From Chitinophaga pinensis (lineage in GTDB: Bacteria; Bacteroidota; Bacteroidia; Flavobacteriales_D; Crocinitomicaceae): a stretch of 18,800 nucleotides of DNA. A program made the position numbers and the translations under genes. Positions 7,916 through 15,254 of the stretch are shown in pieces (within the stretch, counting starts at the first letter, position 1; each line of letters begins with the position of its first letter). The stretch is from assembly GCA_945897765.1 (NCBI GenBank), contig CAMDGP010000015.1, positions 1-18,800 of the forward strand, given 5' to 3'. The notes under the pieces are model-generated. The model did not search any database. It saw only the letters and a program-made list of their open reading frames with translations, and had not been told where the DNA came from.

Positions 7916-7923
7916 TATATTTG
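7916..7923 (+). promoter_or_regulatory. Candidate -7 box for paaABCD
   Basis: TATATTTG matches TAnnTTTG exactly and lies 17 nt before the paaA ATG. The nearest TTG upstream (7898-7900) is 15 nt away, a little short of the usual 17-23 nt spacing. Confidence 0.45.
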
Positions 7924-7940
7924 TCAAATAATCATAGCTT

Positions 7941-8888
7941 ATGAAAGTAGTAGAAACAATTGATCTTGAACAAAAATTTCAAGATAAAATAGATCGAGAA
8001 ATCAAAATCGAACCAAACGATTGGATGCCGGAAGCTTACAGAAAAACATTGATTCGTCAAATGTCACAGCATGCACATTCTGAAATTGTTGGGATGTTAC
8101 CGGAAGCAAATTGGATTACGCGAGCACCTAATTTGAGAAGAAAAGCAGTTTTATTAGCTAAAGTTCAAGATGAAGCTGGTCATGGTTTGTATTTATACAG
8201 CGCTACTGAAACTTTGGGTGCGGATCGTGAAGATACTATCGATGATTTACATTCAGGAAAAGCTAAATATTCATCTATCTTTAATTATCCAGCTCTTTCT
8301 TGGGCGGATATTGGAGCAATTGGTTGGTTAGTAGATGGGGCGGCAATTATGAATCAAGTGGCTTTATGTCGATGTTCTTATGGCCCCTATGCTCGTGCTA
8401 TGGTAAAAATCTGCAAAGAAGAATCTTTTCACCAACGTCAAGGTTATGAATTGCTAACAACTTTAGCAAATGGATCTCCTGAACAAAAAGAATTGGCACA
8501 AGATGCTTTGAATCGTTTTTGGTGGCCAGCAATCATGATGTTTGGGCCAAACGACGATGAGTCTCCAAATTCAGCTCAATCAATGAAATGGAAAATTAAA
8601 CGTTTATCGAATGATGATTTGCGTCAAAATTTTATTGATGCGACAGTTCCTCAAGCTGAATTGATTGGCTTGAAAGTTCCAGACGAGAACTTAAAATGGA
8701 ATGAAGAAACTGGTCATTATGATTTTAGCCCAATCAATTGGGATGAGTTTTGGCAAGTTATCGGAGGAAATGGACCTTGCAATAAACAACGAGTTGATGC
8801 CAGAAGAAAAGCGAAAGAAGACGGAATGTGGGTGAGAGATGCGGCAATGGCATTTGCTGAAAAAAGAATGAAAAAACAATCTGCATAA
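7941..8888 (+). CDS. paaA: Phenylacetyl-CoA 1,2-epoxidase catalytic subunit PaaA
   Basis: A 315-residue ferritin-like diiron oxygenase subunit, the full length of the family. The metal-ligand motifs are visible: Glu48 (HAHSEIVG), Glu78-x-x-His81 (KVQDEAGH) and Glu161-x-x-His164 (KEESFH), followed by QRQGYELL. With PaaB and PaaC it forms the cytoplasmic complex that inserts one oxygen atom into the ring of phenylacetyl-CoA, giving the ring-1,2-epoxide. First gene of a rightward paaABCD operon with a 17-nt predicted leader after a clean -7 box; paaB follows after 20 bp. All key residues look intact. Confidence 0.96.
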   Translation: MKVVETIDLEQKFQDKIDREIKIEPNDWMPEAYRKTLIRQMSQHAHSEIVGMLPEANWITRAPNLRRKAVLLAKVQDEAGHGLYLYSATETLGADREDTIDDLHSGKAKYSSIFNYPALSWADIGAIGWLVDGAAIMNQVALCRCSYGPYARAMVKICKEESFHQRQGYELLTTLANGSPEQKELAQDALNRFWWPAIMMFGPNDDESPNSAQSMKWKIKRLSNDDLRQNFIDATVPQAELIGLKVPDENLKWNEETGHYDFSPINWDEFWQVIGGNGPCNKQRVDARRKAKEDGMWVRDAAMAFAEKRMKKQSA

Positions 8889-8908
8889 TTAAATTAAATT
8901 CATCAATC

Positions 8909-9196
8909 ATGTCAACAAAAGAATGGCCTCTTTGGGAGGTTTTTATCAGAAGTAAACAGGGTTTAAATCACAAACACGTTGGAAGCTTAAGAGCAGCAGA
9001 TTCGACAATGGCTTTGGATAATGCAAGAGACGTTTACACGCGTCGTTCCGAAGGAATTAGTATTTGGGTAGTAGAATCAAATTATGTTCACGCTAATGAT
9101 CCAGCTGATGCTGATAGTTATTTTGAGCCTTCAGACACTAAAATTTTCCGTCATCCAACTTTTTATGAAGTGCATGAAGGAATCAAACACATGTAA
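8909..9196 (+). CDS. paaB: Phenylacetyl-CoA epoxidase subunit PaaB
   Basis: A 95-residue protein of the typical PaaB size and pattern: WPLWEVFIRSKQGLNHKHVGSLRA at the start, an ALDNARDVYTRR segment, ISIWVV, then a conserved tail with FEPSDTKIFRHPTFYEV. PaaB is a small non-catalytic subunit that bridges PaaA-PaaC units in the epoxidase complex. The ATG is preceded by an AT-rich 20-bp gap after paaA, and the stop is 3 nt before the paaC ATG. Confidence 0.95.
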   Translation: MSTKEWPLWEVFIRSKQGLNHKHVGSLRAADSTMALDNARDVYTRRSEGISIWVVESNYVHANDPADADSYFEPSDTKIFRHPTFYEVHEGIKHM

Positions 9197-9199
9197 GTG

Positions 9200-9955
9200 A
9201 TGAAAAACGAAGCTTTATTTCGCTATTTACTTCGGTTAGGAGATGATAGTTTGATTCTTGGTCAACGTTTGGCAGAATGGTGTGGCCACGGACCTATTTT
9301 GGAAGAAGATATCGCCATGACAAATATATCGTTGGATTTAATTGGTCAAGCAATGAGTATCTTAGACTATGCTGGAGTTGTTGAAGAGAAAGGAAGAGAT
9401 TGCGACAAATTAGGATTGCTAAGATTTGAAAAAGAATATGTGAATGTTCTTTTAGTTGAGCAACCAAATGGTGATTTTGGTGACACATTGATGCGTCAAT
9501 TTTTGTTTGATGCGTTTCGTAAACCCTTGTACGAAAGATTAGTTAATTCTTCCGACAAACAATTGGCTGCAATTGCTGATAAATCCTTAAAGGAAACACG
9601 TTACCATTTAAAACATTCATCTGAGTGGATAATTCGTTTAGGTGATGGAACAGAAGAATCGCACACTAGAATTCAAAACTCATTAGACATTTTGTGGAGA
9701 TATTCATTTGAGTTGTTTTACTCCGATGAAGTGGAGATTGAATTAACAAAAAACGGAATTTTACCAGATTTATCTGGAATTCGTTCAGAATGGGAAGCAA
9801 CTGTAAATTCAGTTTTCCAACAAGCAACAATTGTTATTCCTTCAAATAATTGGAAATTCGAAGGTGGACGTTTAGGTCGTCATTCTGAACATTTCGGTCA
9901 TTTGTTGTCGGAATTACAATATATGCAACGTGCATACCCAAATTCACAATGGTAG
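9200..9955 (+). CDS. paaC: Phenylacetyl-CoA epoxidase structural subunit PaaC
   Basis: A 251-residue ferritin-like helical protein homologous to PaaA but with a non-catalytic structural role. It has the family patterns LLRLGDDSLILGQRLAEWCGHGP near the start, ISLDLIGQA, and LKETRYHLKHSSEWIIRLGDGTEES in the middle. A GTG at 9197 is in frame directly before the ATG at 9200; I chose the ATG, which lies 3 nt after the paaB stop. The last 7 bp (9949-9955) overlap the start of paaD, so the two are translationally coupled. Confidence 0.94.
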   Translation: MKNEALFRYLLRLGDDSLILGQRLAEWCGHGPILEEDIAMTNISLDLIGQAMSILDYAGVVEEKGRDCDKLGLLRFEKEYVNVLLVEQPNGDFGDTLMRQFLFDAFRKPLYERLVNSSDKQLAAIADKSLKETRYHLKHSSEWIIRLGDGTEESHTRIQNSLDILWRYSFELFYSDEVEIELTKNGILPDLSGIRSEWEATVNSVFQQATIVIPSNNWKFEGGRLGRHSEHFGHLLSELQYMQRAYPNSQW

Positions 9956-10434
9956 GCAAAGAGCAAATTTATAATTGGCTTGAAGAAGTTAGTGATCCGG
10001 AAATTCCGGTGCTATCAGTAATTGATTTGGGAGTTGTTCGCGACGCCCAAATTATAGATGGAGAATGGTTAATTACAATTACTCCAACTTACAGCGGTTG
10101 TCCTGCTATGAAAACAATGGAGGAAGACATTCTTTCGAAATTAAAAGATAAAGGAATTGATTCTGCAAAAGTTGAATTAGTTTTAGCTCCAGCTTGGAGT
10201 ACAGATTGGCTTTCTGAAAACGGAAGAATCAAATTACACGAGTATGGTATAGCACCACCAGAACATGAAGTCGATAAAAGTGTGCTTTTTGCAGAACCAA
10301 CTATAGTTCCTTGTCCAAAATGTGGTTCAAGAAATACAAGAATGGTCAGTCAATTTGGAAGTACCGCTTGCAAAGCATTGTATCAATGCAATGATTGCCA
10401 AGAACCTTATGATTATTTTAAGTGTTTGAAGTAA
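9949..10434 (+). CDS. paaD: PaaD, MIP18/DUF59-type maturation protein with zinc-binding tail
   Basis: A 161-residue protein. The N-terminal MIP18/DUF59 domain (about 5-85) shows SDPEIPVLSVIDLGVV and TYSGCPAM with the conserved Cys51. The C-terminal part carries a Cys-rich zinc-ribbon-like module: Cys122 and Cys125 (CPKC), Cys141, Cys147 and Cys150 (CNDC), Cys159. PaaD is required for phenylacetyl-CoA epoxidase activity in other bacteria and is thought to help assemble its metal or Fe-S centres. It is the last gene of the rightward operon. In many bacteria paaE follows directly; here it does not, because both paaE-type genes are on the opposite strand. Confidence 0.94.
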   Translation: MVGKEQIYNWLEEVSDPEIPVLSVIDLGVVRDAQIIDGEWLITITPTYSGCPAMKTMEEDILSKLKDKGIDSAKVELVLAPAWSTDWLSENGRIKLHEYGIAPPEHEVDKSVLFAEPTIVPCPKCGSRNTRMVSQFGSTACKALYQCNDCQEPYDYFKCLK

Positions 10435-10444
10435 GTTTTTACTT
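10429..10444 (+). terminator. Weak hairpin at the end of paaD
   Basis: AAGTAA (10429-10434, including the stop codon) and TTACTT (10439-10444) pair around a 4-nt loop, followed by a pyrimidine-rich TTCCTTC. The stem is short and AT-rich, so termination here is only possible. Confidence 0.25.
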
Positions 10445-10617
10445 TTCCTTCATTAAATTAATTATAGAAATTTCAAACAAGGATTTTAGGTCATTAAGTT
10501 TAACATAAATTTCAATTTTAATTCACGTTTACAGCTTTTAATTAGCTTAACTTCGGAAACCGAAAAAAGCAACACTTTTTATTTTTTTCAGTTTATTCGC
10601 CATTTAATTAGTTGTTT
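10435..10617. other. Intergenic region between paaD and the hydrolase gene
   Basis: 183 AT-rich bases. The only clear structure is a small perfect inverted repeat, TTCGG-AAA-CCGAA (10552-10564), with a T-rich run 10-20 nt further on. No good TAnnTTTG box is visible before the hydrolase gene; TATTTTTT at about 10580 is a partial match. Confidence 0.5.
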
Positions 10618-11940
10618 ATGTATAAGTTAGCTACTTTTTTATTTTTGTTGACGTTATCCCTTTATAGTCGAGCAAACTTTCAAACGAAGGATGCTGATTC
10701 AAGTGCGAATAGTTATTTAATTAGTATCACAGCTAAAAAGTCGTTTACCAAAAAAGAGTTAAGTAAAATTTGGAAAGAAGCGAGTATACCAAAAATAATA
10801 ATGCCTATCAAATTTGGATTTGAGGTATTTGATATTACTTATAAAACAAAGTGGCATGATGGAACTTCTGTCATCGCTTCGGGAATGGTTTATATTCCAA
10901 AAATCACTAATAAATTAGTTCCGTCAGAGTTGATTTATTTACATGGAACTAAAATAAGTAAGTTAAGAACCATAAATCTCAAAGTTGGTGAGCAATCCAT
11001 TTGTGCTGGGTTTGCAGCAGAAGGTTATGTTGTTGCTTATCCGGATTATGTTGGATTAGGAAATGGAGAACGTTTTCATTTGTATCAACACGCAGGAACA
11101 GAAGCACAAGCAGGAATTGATATGATGCGAGCAGTTCATGAATTAATGAAACAAAATAATGTAAAAACAGACAACCGACTTTTTATTACTGGTTATTCTC
11201 AGGGCGGACATGCGGCAATGGCAATGCATAAAGTGATTCAAGAAAAATACAGCAAAGAATTTAATGTAGCTGCATCGTCACCAATGTCTGGCGCTTATGA
11301 TATTTCAGGCGTTCAAAGTAAATGTATGTTTGAAAAGTATGCTTTCCCAAGCTATTTACCTTATTTGTTGCGAGCTTACGATGAAGTTTATGATATTTTT
11401 GATGAGGATTTTCCATCTTTATTTAAAGCACCTTATGATACAATTGTTTCAAAATATTATGATGGAAGTTACGACATTTGGGATATAAATCCGCTGATGC
11501 CAGAAGTTCCAGTGGCAATGTTAAAAGATGAATATGTAAAAAAATATTTTTCTAACAATCCTGAAAACTTGCAAAGAATTTTGAAAGATAACGATGTATA
11601 TGATTGGAAACCAGAAGCTCCGGTGCAATTGTGTTATTGTAACGCTGATGAACAAGTAAATTATATCAATTCATTTGTAGCTTATGATAAAATGAAAGCA
11701 AATGGCAGTAAATTCGTTCGTAAGCAATCAGGAGGAAAACGTTTTGATCATTTTCAATGTTCTGTTTTTTCAAGCATGAACACAAAATTTTTCTTCAACA
11801 CAGTTCGAAAAGGAAGCAAAAAAGGGAGAAAAGGTTATCCTGTAAAAAGAAGTATAATTTGGTTGTCCAAAACGATTGCTCCAAGCTACTACATTAAAAA
11901 GTACAATGTTGCTAATATGGAAAAATTGATGGGGGAATGA
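10618..11940 (+). CDS. Exported alpha/beta-hydrolase (secretory lipase/esterase-like)
   Basis: A 440-residue protein. The first 19 residues (MYKLATFLFLLTLSLYSRA) look like a signal peptide. The alpha/beta-hydrolase core follows: LIYLHG (oxyanion region, about 105-110), AYPDYVGLGNG (140-150), the nucleophile elbow GYSQGGH with Ser194, and a probable Asp344 (CNADEQV) and His378 (FDHFQC) completing the triad. The overall pattern resembles secretory-lipase and prolyl-oligopeptidase-like esterases of Bacteroidota; the substrate is unknown. The last 40 residues are basic. There is no T9SS sorting domain, so it is probably periplasmic or surface-attached by other means. I chose the ATG at 10618 instead of a TTG 6 nt upstream. 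It stands alone between the paa operon and a terminator, so it is likely transcribed singly. Confidence 0.85.
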   Translation: MYKLATFLFLLTLSLYSRANFQTKDADSSANSYLISITAKKSFTKKELSKIWKEASIPKIIMPIKFGFEVFDITYKTKWHDGTSVIASGMVYIPKITNKLVPSELIYLHGTKISKLRTINLKVGEQSICAGFAAEGYVVAYPDYVGLGNGERFHLYQHAGTEAQAGIDMMRAVHELMKQNNVKTDNRLFITGYSQGGHAAMAMHKVIQEKYSKEFNVAASSPMSGAYDISGVQSKCMFEKYAFPSYLPYLLRAYDEVYDIFDEDFPSLFKAPYDTIVSKYYDGSYDIWDINPLMPEVPVAMLKDEYVKKYFSNNPENLQRILKDNDVYDWKPEAPVQLCYCNADEQVNYINSFVAYDKMKANGSKFVRKQSGGKRFDHFQCSVFSSMNTKFFFNTVRKGSKKGRKGYPVKRSIIWLSKTIAPSYYIKKYNVANMEKLMGE

Positions 11941-11985
11941 TTTTAAAGCCATAATTTTTCTCATTAGATTTTTAAAAGCTACTCC

Positions 11986-12020
11986 AAGACTCAGATTTTA
12001 TCGTCTGGGTCTTTTCTTTT
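11986..12020 (+). terminator. Rho-independent terminator after the hydrolase gene
   Basis: AAGACTCAGA (11986-11995) pairs with TCTGGGTCTT (12004-12013) over ten positions, with one G-U wobble, around an 8-nt loop. A T-rich tail follows (TTTTCTTTT, from 12012). It lies 46 nt after the stop codon. Confidence 0.8.
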
Positions 12021-12098
12021 ATTCATTTTTCAAATATTTTTTCGTAGTTAGAATAAGACTTTGAGTTATATTTTAATTAAATTAAAAAAAATATTTTA

Positions 12099-12119
12099 GT
12101 ACTATGCATTGCAAAGTAC
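12099..12119. promoter_or_regulatory. Imperfect 21-bp palindrome, candidate PadR operator
   Basis: Arms GTACTATGCA (12099-12108) and TGCAAAGTAC (12110-12119) are reverse complements at 9 of 10 positions around a central T. It covers the putative -33 TTG (12109-12111) of the padR promoter. The left part, TTAGTACTATG (12096-12106), recurs exactly at 12148-12158 over the start codon. This is the arrangement expected for repression of the operon by its own dimeric regulator. Confidence 0.55.
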
Positions 12120-12140
12120 AATTTAAAACATATATCTTTG
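12109..12140 (+). promoter_or_regulatory. Bacteroidota-type promoter for padR-pspC
   Basis: TTG (12109-12111) and TATCTTTG (12133-12140) form a -33/-7 pair with 21 nt between, matching TTG-N17-23-TAnnTTTG. Transcription would begin near 12145, giving a leader of about 10 nt before the ATG at 12156. Confidence 0.6.
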
Positions 12141-12155
12141 TCTAAAATTAGTACT

Positions 12156-12482
12156 ATGAGTTTAGAGAACACACAGGCACAAATGCGAAAAGGAATTTTG
12201 GAGTTTTGCATTCTAAGTATTTTAGCAAGAGGGGAAGCTTACCCGTCCGAGATTCTCGAAGCATTGAAGGATGAGAAACTATTGGTCGTAGAGGGAACTT
12301 TATATCCACTGCTAACGAGACTAAAAAATGATGAACTGCTTTCTTATCGCTGGGAAGAATCGACTTCTGGTCCGCCCAGAAAATATTACCAGATCACAGA
12401 TACAGGTAATTCATTTTTATGTGAATTAGACAAAACATGGACAGAGCTAAAAGAAGCTGTCGAATTATTAACCAAAAAATAG
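12156..12482 (+). CDS. PadR-family transcriptional regulator
   Basis: A 108-residue winged-helix regulator. The PadR patterns are clear: ILEFCILSILARGEAYPSEILEAL (helix-turn-helix), VVEGTLYPLLTRLKNDELL (recognition helix), then SGPPRKYYQITDTGNSFL (wing and beta hairpin), with a C-terminal dimerisation helix. PadR proteins repress nearby genes, often including their own, and release DNA on binding a ligand. The ATG at 12156 is preferred over a TTG at 12138, which lies inside the -7 box. Only 6 nt separate it from the PspC-domain gene, a pairing seen repeatedly in Bacteroidota, so the two form one operon. Confidence 0.92.
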   Translation: MSLENTQAQMRKGILEFCILSILARGEAYPSEILEALKDEKLLVVEGTLYPLLTRLKNDELLSYRWEESTSGPPRKYYQITDTGNSFLCELDKTWTELKEAVELLTKK

Positions 12483-12488
12483 GAAATC

Positions 12489-14015
12489 ATGAATAAAACA
12501 ATATCCATTCATTTACAAGGTTCACCATTTCAAATCGAAGAAGGTGCTTACGAAATTTTAAGAAATTACTTAGACAGACTAAAAAAAGTACTTCACAATC
12601 AAAAAGGTTCAGATGAAATCCTTCAAGATGTAGAGCTTCGAATTGCAGAGCTTTTCACAAAGCAATTGCTACCTTCTAAAAAAGTGATTGAACAAACAAT
12701 GGTAGAAGAAGTGTTAGAAATTTTAGGGAATCCAGAAATTTTCGGCGATGATGAACCAATGAGAGAAAAAGAATCTTTTTCAACTTCAGAAACTAGCGTT
12801 GACAAGCGACTTTTCCGCGATGAAGAAAATGCAATTTTAGGTGGTGTTTTGTCTGGATTTGCTAACTATTTGAATTGGGACGTTACTGTAATTCGTGCGG
12901 TATATGTCTTACTTATCATTTTTGGTGGTTTCGGTTTTCCGCTTTACATCGTTCTTTGGATCATTACTCCTAAAGCAAAAACGAGTATTGAAAAATTGCA
13001 AATGAAAGGTAAACCTGTGAATTTGGAATCAATGAAATCTGAAATCGAAAACGCAGCAGATCGTATTCAAAAGAAATCGAAAGCTTGGACAAATAAAATA
13101 AAAGAGGAAAATGGATTACAAAATGGTCTTAAAAAATTAGTCCGTGTGATTTCAGTATTTTTTGGTTTAATTGCTTTATTGTCAGGCACCGCTTTTTTCA
13201 TTGCTGCAATCGTCTTTTTATTTGGTGACCTAGACTTCATATCTGCACAAATAAATGGTGAATTTATGTCTTTAGGTGATTTTGGAACGTTAATTTTAGA
13301 ATCTCCCACGGACTCAGACTATTTAATTTGGGGAATCATTTTCACAGCTTCATCTGTCATTGGTTTGCTTTGGCTGACAGGAATTCGAGCAATTTTCGCT
13401 TTTAAATCTTCTATCATCCGCTATTTTTCGTTTAGTTTGATTTTTATGATGGTGGTTGGAATTATTCTACTTTCATTAACTGGAGCAAAAACGGGTAGAG
13501 CTTTTGCTATAAATGGGGAAATAGAAAAAGATTTATTTACTGTCGACACAACTGTCTTGAACTTAAATTTCGACCATGCTACAGGCGTTGATAAACAAGG
13601 ATATAAAACCATTAGTAGAGGAGATAGAGGTGTGATTAAAGTTGCCAATAAGCGCATTTATTTACACGGAATTGAAATTGAATACAGAAAATCAACAGAT
13701 TCTATTTTTCATATTAAACAATACTTCACTGCAAACGGACGTGATCACCAAACGGCAATTTTGAAAGCAAAAAACATTGATTTTAAAGTGGATTTAATTA
13801 GCAATACAGTTCAAGCCAATACATTTTACACCTTTCCTGTTCAAGATAAGTTGAGAGATCAAAAAGTAAAATTGATTGTTGAGGTTCCGCAAAATGGTAA
13901 GGTAAAAGTGAATGGAAAAATCGTTTATCCTTTTCTTGAGGATGAATTAGAAACGAAAGTGGAAGAAAATTCACATGCCTATATTCAAGGTGATGGTGAA
14001 TATGATAGTTGGTGA
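12489..14015 (+). CDS. PspC-domain membrane protein
   Basis: A 508-residue protein. An N-terminal cytoplasmic region (1-105) begins MNKTISIHLQGSPFQIEEGAYEIL and is predicted helical. The PspC domain (about 107-166) reads RLFRDEENAILGGVLSGFANYLNWDVTVIRAVYVL, with a transmembrane stretch and the IVLWIITPKAK end. Further membrane helices lie at about 218-246, 280-297 and 312-332. A C-terminal extracytoplasmic region (about 335-508) contains beta-rich, GIN-like sequence (VKLIVEVPQNGKVKVNGKI). PspC proteins act in envelope-stress sensing in other bacteria; the role of these long Bacteroidota versions is not settled. The RBS-like AGGA overlaps the padR stop. Control by the neighbouring PadR is the natural reading. 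The usual third gene, a small GIN-domain protein, is absent. Confidence 0.88.
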   Translation: MNKTISIHLQGSPFQIEEGAYEILRNYLDRLKKVLHNQKGSDEILQDVELRIAELFTKQLLPSKKVIEQTMVEEVLEILGNPEIFGDDEPMREKESFSTSETSVDKRLFRDEENAILGGVLSGFANYLNWDVTVIRAVYVLLIIFGGFGFPLYIVLWIITPKAKTSIEKLQMKGKPVNLESMKSEIENAADRIQKKSKAWTNKIKEENGLQNGLKKLVRVISVFFGLIALLSGTAFFIAAIVFLFGDLDFISAQINGEFMSLGDFGTLILESPTDSDYLIWGIIFTASSVIGLLWLTGIRAIFAFKSSIIRYFSFSLIFMMVVGIILLSLTGAKTGRAFAINGEIEKDLFTVDTTVLNLNFDHATGVDKQGYKTISRGDRGVIKVANKRIYLHGIEIEYRKSTDSIFHIKQYFTANGRDHQTAILKAKNIDFKVDLISNTVQANTFYTFPVQDKLRDQKVKLIVEVPQNGKVKVNGKIVYPFLEDELETKVEENSHAYIQGDGEYDSW

Positions 14016-14037
14016 GATTAGATAACCTTTTCTTGTT

Positions 14038-14078
14038 AAATCATTAAAACTTGTATATTTTGCAAGTTTTAATGATTT
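14038..14078. terminator. Bidirectional hairpin terminator between converging operons
   Basis: AAATCATTAAAACTTG (14038-14053) and its exact reverse complement (14063-14078) form a perfect 16-bp stem with a 9-nt loop. It lies 22 nt after the PspC stop codon and 9 nt after the end of the leftward carotenoid operon, so it can serve both strands. T-runs inside the stem ends replace a separate long T-tract. Confidence 0.75.
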
Positions 14079-14087
14079 GTGGGATAA

Positions 14088-14777
14088 TTATTTCCTAACT
14101 AATTGTTTCTTAACTAAACTTTCATGTATCCAAATAACAGGTAAGAGCATACTGAAACTGTAAAATAAATCTTCAATTGGAATTGTTATTATTCTCCAGC
14201 CTATGATATGTGCTTCGTTGTACCAAACAATTGGTGATGGCGTTAACATTCCTGTTAGAATACCATTGACAATTAAAAAAGGAATAATTGAAATGAAATA
14301 GGTTAAAACAAAACGCGTAAACCAACTCGATTTCTTGAAAAAGAAAACAACACTCAATAGTAAAGAGGTCGAGCAATAAGTCACCGTGTAATAATTCCCC
14401 CAATTGAAAAGGATAAGTAGAAGACAAATAAATCCAAAGATTGGAAGAAAATACTTAGCTAAAAAGTCTAATTTTAAGTTGGGGAAATAAGCTTTTTGTA
14501 CTTCATGAATAAACAAGCAATTGTAGGGAACAATTATAAAAAAAAGAACTTCTTCAAGAGGTAGATTTCCTAGATAAATTCCTAAAACATAGTCAGGATT
14601 AAATCCCCAAACTTTCCATTGGGTAAATAATTCATCGCCTACTAGAAAAAGACTTGCGACAACTAGAATTCCAATAAAAATTGACTTCCAATAAGTGTAG
14701 AAATGGACTTTTTTATCAAAGCTCAACACCAAAGGACCAATGAAAGCAGACAAAATTACCCAAAGATACAAACTCAT
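14088..14777 (-). CDS. Lycopene cyclase, CrtYcd type
   Basis: A 229-residue membrane protein with six or seven helices, made of two related halves. The first half has GNLPLEEVLFFIIVPYNCLFIHE with PLEE at 73-76; the second has IITIPIEDLFYSFSMLLPVIWIHE with PIED at 200-203. These acidic motifs are typical of the heterodimeric CrtYc/CrtYd cyclases, here fused in one chain as in many Bacteroidota. The enzyme closes a psi end of lycopene or a related carotene into a beta-ionone ring at the membrane. The start overlaps the crtZ stop by 4 bp (ATGA). It is the last gene of the carotenoid operon and is followed by the bidirectional hairpin. Confidence 0.88.
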   Translation of the reverse strand: MSLYLWVILSAFIGPLVLSFDKKVHFYTYWKSIFIGILVVASLFLVGDELFTQWKVWGFNPDYVLGIYLGNLPLEEVLFFIIVPYNCLFIHEVQKAYFPNLKLDFLAKYFLPIFGFICLLLILFNWGNYYTVTYCSTSLLLSVVFFFKKSSWFTRFVLTYFISIIPFLIVNGILTGMLTPSPIVWYNEAHIIGWRIITIPIEDLFYSFSMLLPVIWIHESLVKKQLVRK

Positions 14778-15253
14778 TTCGTGCTAGATTTACGCACATA
14801 AGTTCGTTTAGCTTCTTTGTAAAATTTCGGGGGTACAATCAACATTCCAAAGCATTCTCCGTGTTTTTTTCCTTGGTTCTTATGATGGATTTTATGAGCT
14901 TTACGAATCGCATAAAAATAAGGATGATCAACATCTCTCAACCATTTAAATCGTCTGTGAATATAAACATCATGGATTAAAAAATAAGCTAAACCATAAG
15001 CTGCAATTCCATAACCAATCCAAACAGCGATGTAATTATTATTCATCATTCCTAGCATGATGCACAACCAAGAAGGAACCGCATATATTAGAAAAAACAC
15101 ATCGTTTCGTTCAAAAAAACCGGGTTCTTCCTGATGATGGTCGCTATGAAAATACCACATAGTTCCGTGCATCAAAAATTTATGAGTTGCCCAAGCCATA
15201 AATTCCATTCCGAAAAAAGTTAAAATCAAAATAATAGGACCCCACCAGTACAT
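14774..15253 (-). CDS. crtZ: Beta-carotene hydroxylase CrtZ
   Basis: A 159-residue membrane di-iron hydroxylase of the fatty-acid-hydroxylase superfamily. The histidine boxes are all present: HKFLMH (24-29), HSDHH (36-40), His94/His99 (HDVYIH) and HKIHH (120-124). Hydrophobic helices separate them. CrtZ adds a hydroxyl group at C3 of beta-ionone rings, making zeaxanthin-type ends, or the 3-hydroxy ring of monocyclic carotenoids. The gene starts 1 nt after the cruF-like stop and overlaps the cyclase gene by 4 bp, indicating tight coupling. Confidence 0.94.
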   Translation of the reverse strand: MYWWGPIILILTFFGMEFMAWATHKFLMHGTMWYFHSDHHQEEPGFFERNDVFFLIYAVPSWLCIMLGMMNNNYIAVWIGYGIAAYGLAYFLIHDVYIHRRFKWLRDVDHPYFYAIRKAHKIHHKNQGKKHGECFGMLIVPPKFYKEAKRTYVRKSSTK

Positions 15254-15254
15254 A

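Noticed and set aside
10552..10564. TTCGG-AAA-CCGAA hairpin as a terminator or operator for the hydrolase gene
   Set aside because: The stem is only 5 bp with a 3-nt loop, and the T-run is about 10 nt away. It could be chance; kept only as a note in the intergenic entry.
12138..12155. TTG start for the PadR regulator
   Set aside because: The TTG lies inside the predicted -7 promoter box, and the six added residues are not part of the PadR fold.
13067..13657. Minus-strand open frames inside the PspC gene
   Set aside because: The opposite strand has a continuous PspC-domain protein with membrane helices. The minus frames have no recognisable domain and no promoter.
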